From assembly GCA_003451715.1 (NCBI GenBank), contig DMJN01000319.1:1-6664 (forward strand): a stretch of 6,664 nt of DNA, in the 5' to 3' direction. This stretch comes from Gammaproteobacteria bacterium (GTDB lineage: Bacteria > Pseudomonadota > Gammaproteobacteria > Pseudomonadales > Pseudohongiellaceae). Positions 5,164 to 6,664 of this stretch are shown piece after piece. The notes under the pieces were generated by a model. That model saw only the letters and a list, made by a program, of their open reading frames with translations. It made no database searches and was not told the DNA's origin. Position numbers and translations under genes: made by a program. The number at the start of each line of letters is the position of its first letter. Position 1 is the stretch's first letter.

Positions 5164-6580
5164 TGTCCCTTTCTTTGGAGCGACTAAGTAGACCGATGCC
5201 GAGTGCTGCCATCCCCACCGAGATAAAGGCATTCAGGTAATTAAAGAAGGCATAGGGTAGATAGTCCAACACCGGTACGCCCAGCGTGGCGGTGTAGAAA
5301 GCACCGGCAGTAGTCCACGGTATCAGGGCAGTAGTTAAGGTGGAGCCTTCCTCCACCGAGCGAGACAGCAACGCCCGGTCGAGATGATGTTGCTCGTACT
5401 TGGCATGGAATAGCTGGCAGTTGAGGATGATGGAAATATAGGCCTCTCCCATGGCCATATTGCCGATGAAGCCGCTGCAGATAGTCGTGGCAATCAGCGC
5501 AGCCACGTGCTTCACCCGCGCTATGATGCCCGACAGCAGGGTGTCCAGAATCTTCGCTCCGTGCAATATTCCCCCCAGCGCCAGTGCCATGAGGGCCAGT
5601 AGTAGAGTCCAGCTCATGCTGTATATTCCACCTCGTCCCAGCAGCTCGTCCAGGTCGGCGATCCCGGTTGAGCCGGGTGTGTTTTGCCAGAGAGCATTCA
5701 GCGTCGTCACGAAGTCCTGACCCTGATAGGCAATGGCAATCAACACTGCGACTACCACACTGGCGGACATGGTGATTTCAGGAGCGACACGGCGCATGCT
5801 CAGACCTGCCAATACCAGGATTGGGATCAAGGTAATAAAGGGTGACAACTGGTACGTACTGAATAGTGCCTGTCGTATCGAGTCAATCTCATCAGTAGCC
5901 AGACTGCTATCGCTATAGGCCAGGCCGATGCCGATGAATATCACCAGTGTGAACAGGAAGGAGGGAATGGTGGTGAACATCATAGAATAGATATGGCGAT
6001 AGAGGCTGGTCTCCGCGCTCATCGCCGCCAGATTTGTCGTGTCTGAAATCGGCGACATCTTATCCCCGAAGGTGGCGCCGCAGACTACCATGCCGGCGAC
6101 TATTGGCAGTGGTACCTGCATGACTGCTCCGATGCCGATGAAAACCACGCCCAGCGTGCCAACCGTGCCCCAGGACGTGCCCGTGGCCAAGGACATCAGC
6201 GCACAGAGCACTAGTCCAATCGGCAAAAACAATGCAGGGGATAACCAGTCGAGGCCGAAGTAAATCAGCGTGGCGATCGTACCACTGTGCATGAAGCTGG
6301 CGATGACCATGCCAATCAGGATAAAAATATAGATCGCAGGCAGGGCACGACTGATCGCCGAACTCATCAAGGCGCGAATATCGAGATAGCTGAATCCCAG
6401 CCAGCGTGCATTGGCACCGGCCCATAGCAGGCAGAAAAACATCAGGCTGTGCAGATCCACTGCTAGCACAAACAGGCCAATGGCGATGATGAGAATAATC
6501 ACGGAAAAGCAGAGCAAAGCCTGGGCAAAGCCAGGACAGCGTTGGGTTGACGAGGAATCCAGGGACATCGGATACAGCAT
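5156..6580 (-). CDS. nhaC: NhaC-family Na+/H+ antiporter
   Basis: 474 residues, a normal length for the family, with about a dozen hydrophobic segments across the inner membrane. Diagnostic NhaC motifs are clear: GTSWGT at 134-139, GATFGDKMSPISDTTNLAA starting at 168 (the family signature), EEGST at 410-414 and PWTTAGAFY at 421-429. Family members exchange Na+ for H+ to control internal pH and sodium. Relatives such as the malate/lactate antiporter MleN, and NhaC-type amino acid carriers, share the same motifs, so the substrate is likely but not certain. Starts at 6580 (ATG, MLYPMSLD) and 6568 (ATG, MSLDSS) are both possible. Neither has a clear Shine-Dalgarno, and an in-frame TAG at 6611-6613 excludes longer forms. 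The gene is single in this window. Its stop lies inside the 3' end of the convergent small membrane protein gene. Confidence 0.9.
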   Translation of the reverse strand: MLYPMSLDSSSTQRCPGFAQALLCFSVIILIIAIGLFVLAVDLHSLMFFCLLWAGANARWLGFSYLDIRALMSSAISRALPAIYIFILIGMVIASFMHSGTIATLIYFGLDWLSPALFLPIGLVLCALMSLATGTSWGTVGTLGVVFIGIGAVMQVPLPIVAGMVVCGATFGDKMSPISDTTNLAAMSAETSLYRHIYSMMFTTIPSFLFTLVIFIGIGLAYSDSSLATDEIDSIRQALFSTYQLSPFITLIPILVLAGLSMRRVAPEITMSASVVVAVLIAIAYQGQDFVTTLNALWQNTPGSTGIADLDELLGRGGIYSMSWTLLLALMALALGGILHGAKILDTLLSGIIARVKHVAALIATTICSGFIGNMAMGEAYISIILNCQLFHAKYEQHHLDRALLSRSVEEGSTLTTALIPWTTAGAFYTATLGVPVLDYLPYAFFNYLNAFISVGMAALGIGLLSRSKERDTN

Positions 6581-6664
6581 AGTAATAATACGGGGTGACG
6601 TAAATAGCCACTAATTAATTGGGTGGTGGATAAATTTTTGCTAAGCTCAGGCGTTCTCGTTGTT

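Noticed and set aside
6060..6611. Minus-strand 183-codon open frame overlapping nhaC in another frame
   Set aside because: It is an out-of-frame shadow rich in Trp, Cys and His with no domain. The NhaC frame covers the same bases with full family motifs.
6608..6626. Symmetric CCAC..AATTAATT..GTGG region upstream of nhaC as an operator
   Set aside because: The flanking halves are offset by one base around the AATTAATT centre, so the dyad is imperfect. AT-rich palindromes of this size are common.

Overview
The window looks like chromosomal DNA of a Gram-negative bacterium, most likely a marine-type gammaproteobacterium. This rests on the style of the proteins (an exported PD40-propeller/CehA-type protein, a membrane histidine kinase with a separate receiver, an NhaC antiporter), moderate GC and Shine-Dalgarno-type starts. 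The lineage is an inference; there is no rRNA or other marker gene to fix it. No tRNA, CRISPR array, transposase or phage gene was seen.

Layout: bases 1-83 hold a perfect 24-bp inverted repeat around a 35-nt spacer, which ends 5 nt before the ribosome binding site of the first gene. Bases 103-2640 (+) encode an exported 845-residue protein made of a signal peptide, six TolB-type propeller repeats, a carboxypeptidase-regulatory-like beta-sandwich and a CehA/McbA (PHP-type) metallohydrolase domain. Converging on it from the other strand is a two-component cassette (4455 to 2708, -). It consists of a six-TM histidine kinase and a stand-alone receiver protein that starts inside the kinase stop codon (ATGA overlap). 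The kinase is cut by a single in-frame TAA at 3760-3762, between the phosphoacceptor-His helix and the second DHp helix. Everything else in the kinase is intact, so it is either a very young pseudogene, a sequence error, or a split or recoded kinase.

A 291-bp divergent intergenic region (4456-4746) carries several short dyads and a repeated motif. It is followed by a small four-TM protein (4747-5163, +) whose C-terminus resembles DUF2569 proteins. That gene overlaps tail-to-tail by 8 bp with nhaC (5156-6580, -), a Na+/H+ antiporter-family carrier.

The genes do not form one obvious pathway. The kinase and receiver belong together as a signalling unit. The propeller-hydrolase is an independent exported enzyme, and NhaC with the small membrane protein are separate membrane functions. 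Sampled 60-base lines of the two-component block and its upstream region are mostly 38-48% GC (one is 57%), against 53-65% in sampled lines of the flanking genes, which hints at a different origin for the signalling cassette. The features most worth a second look are the in-frame stop in the kinase and the perfect inverted repeat at the window edge.
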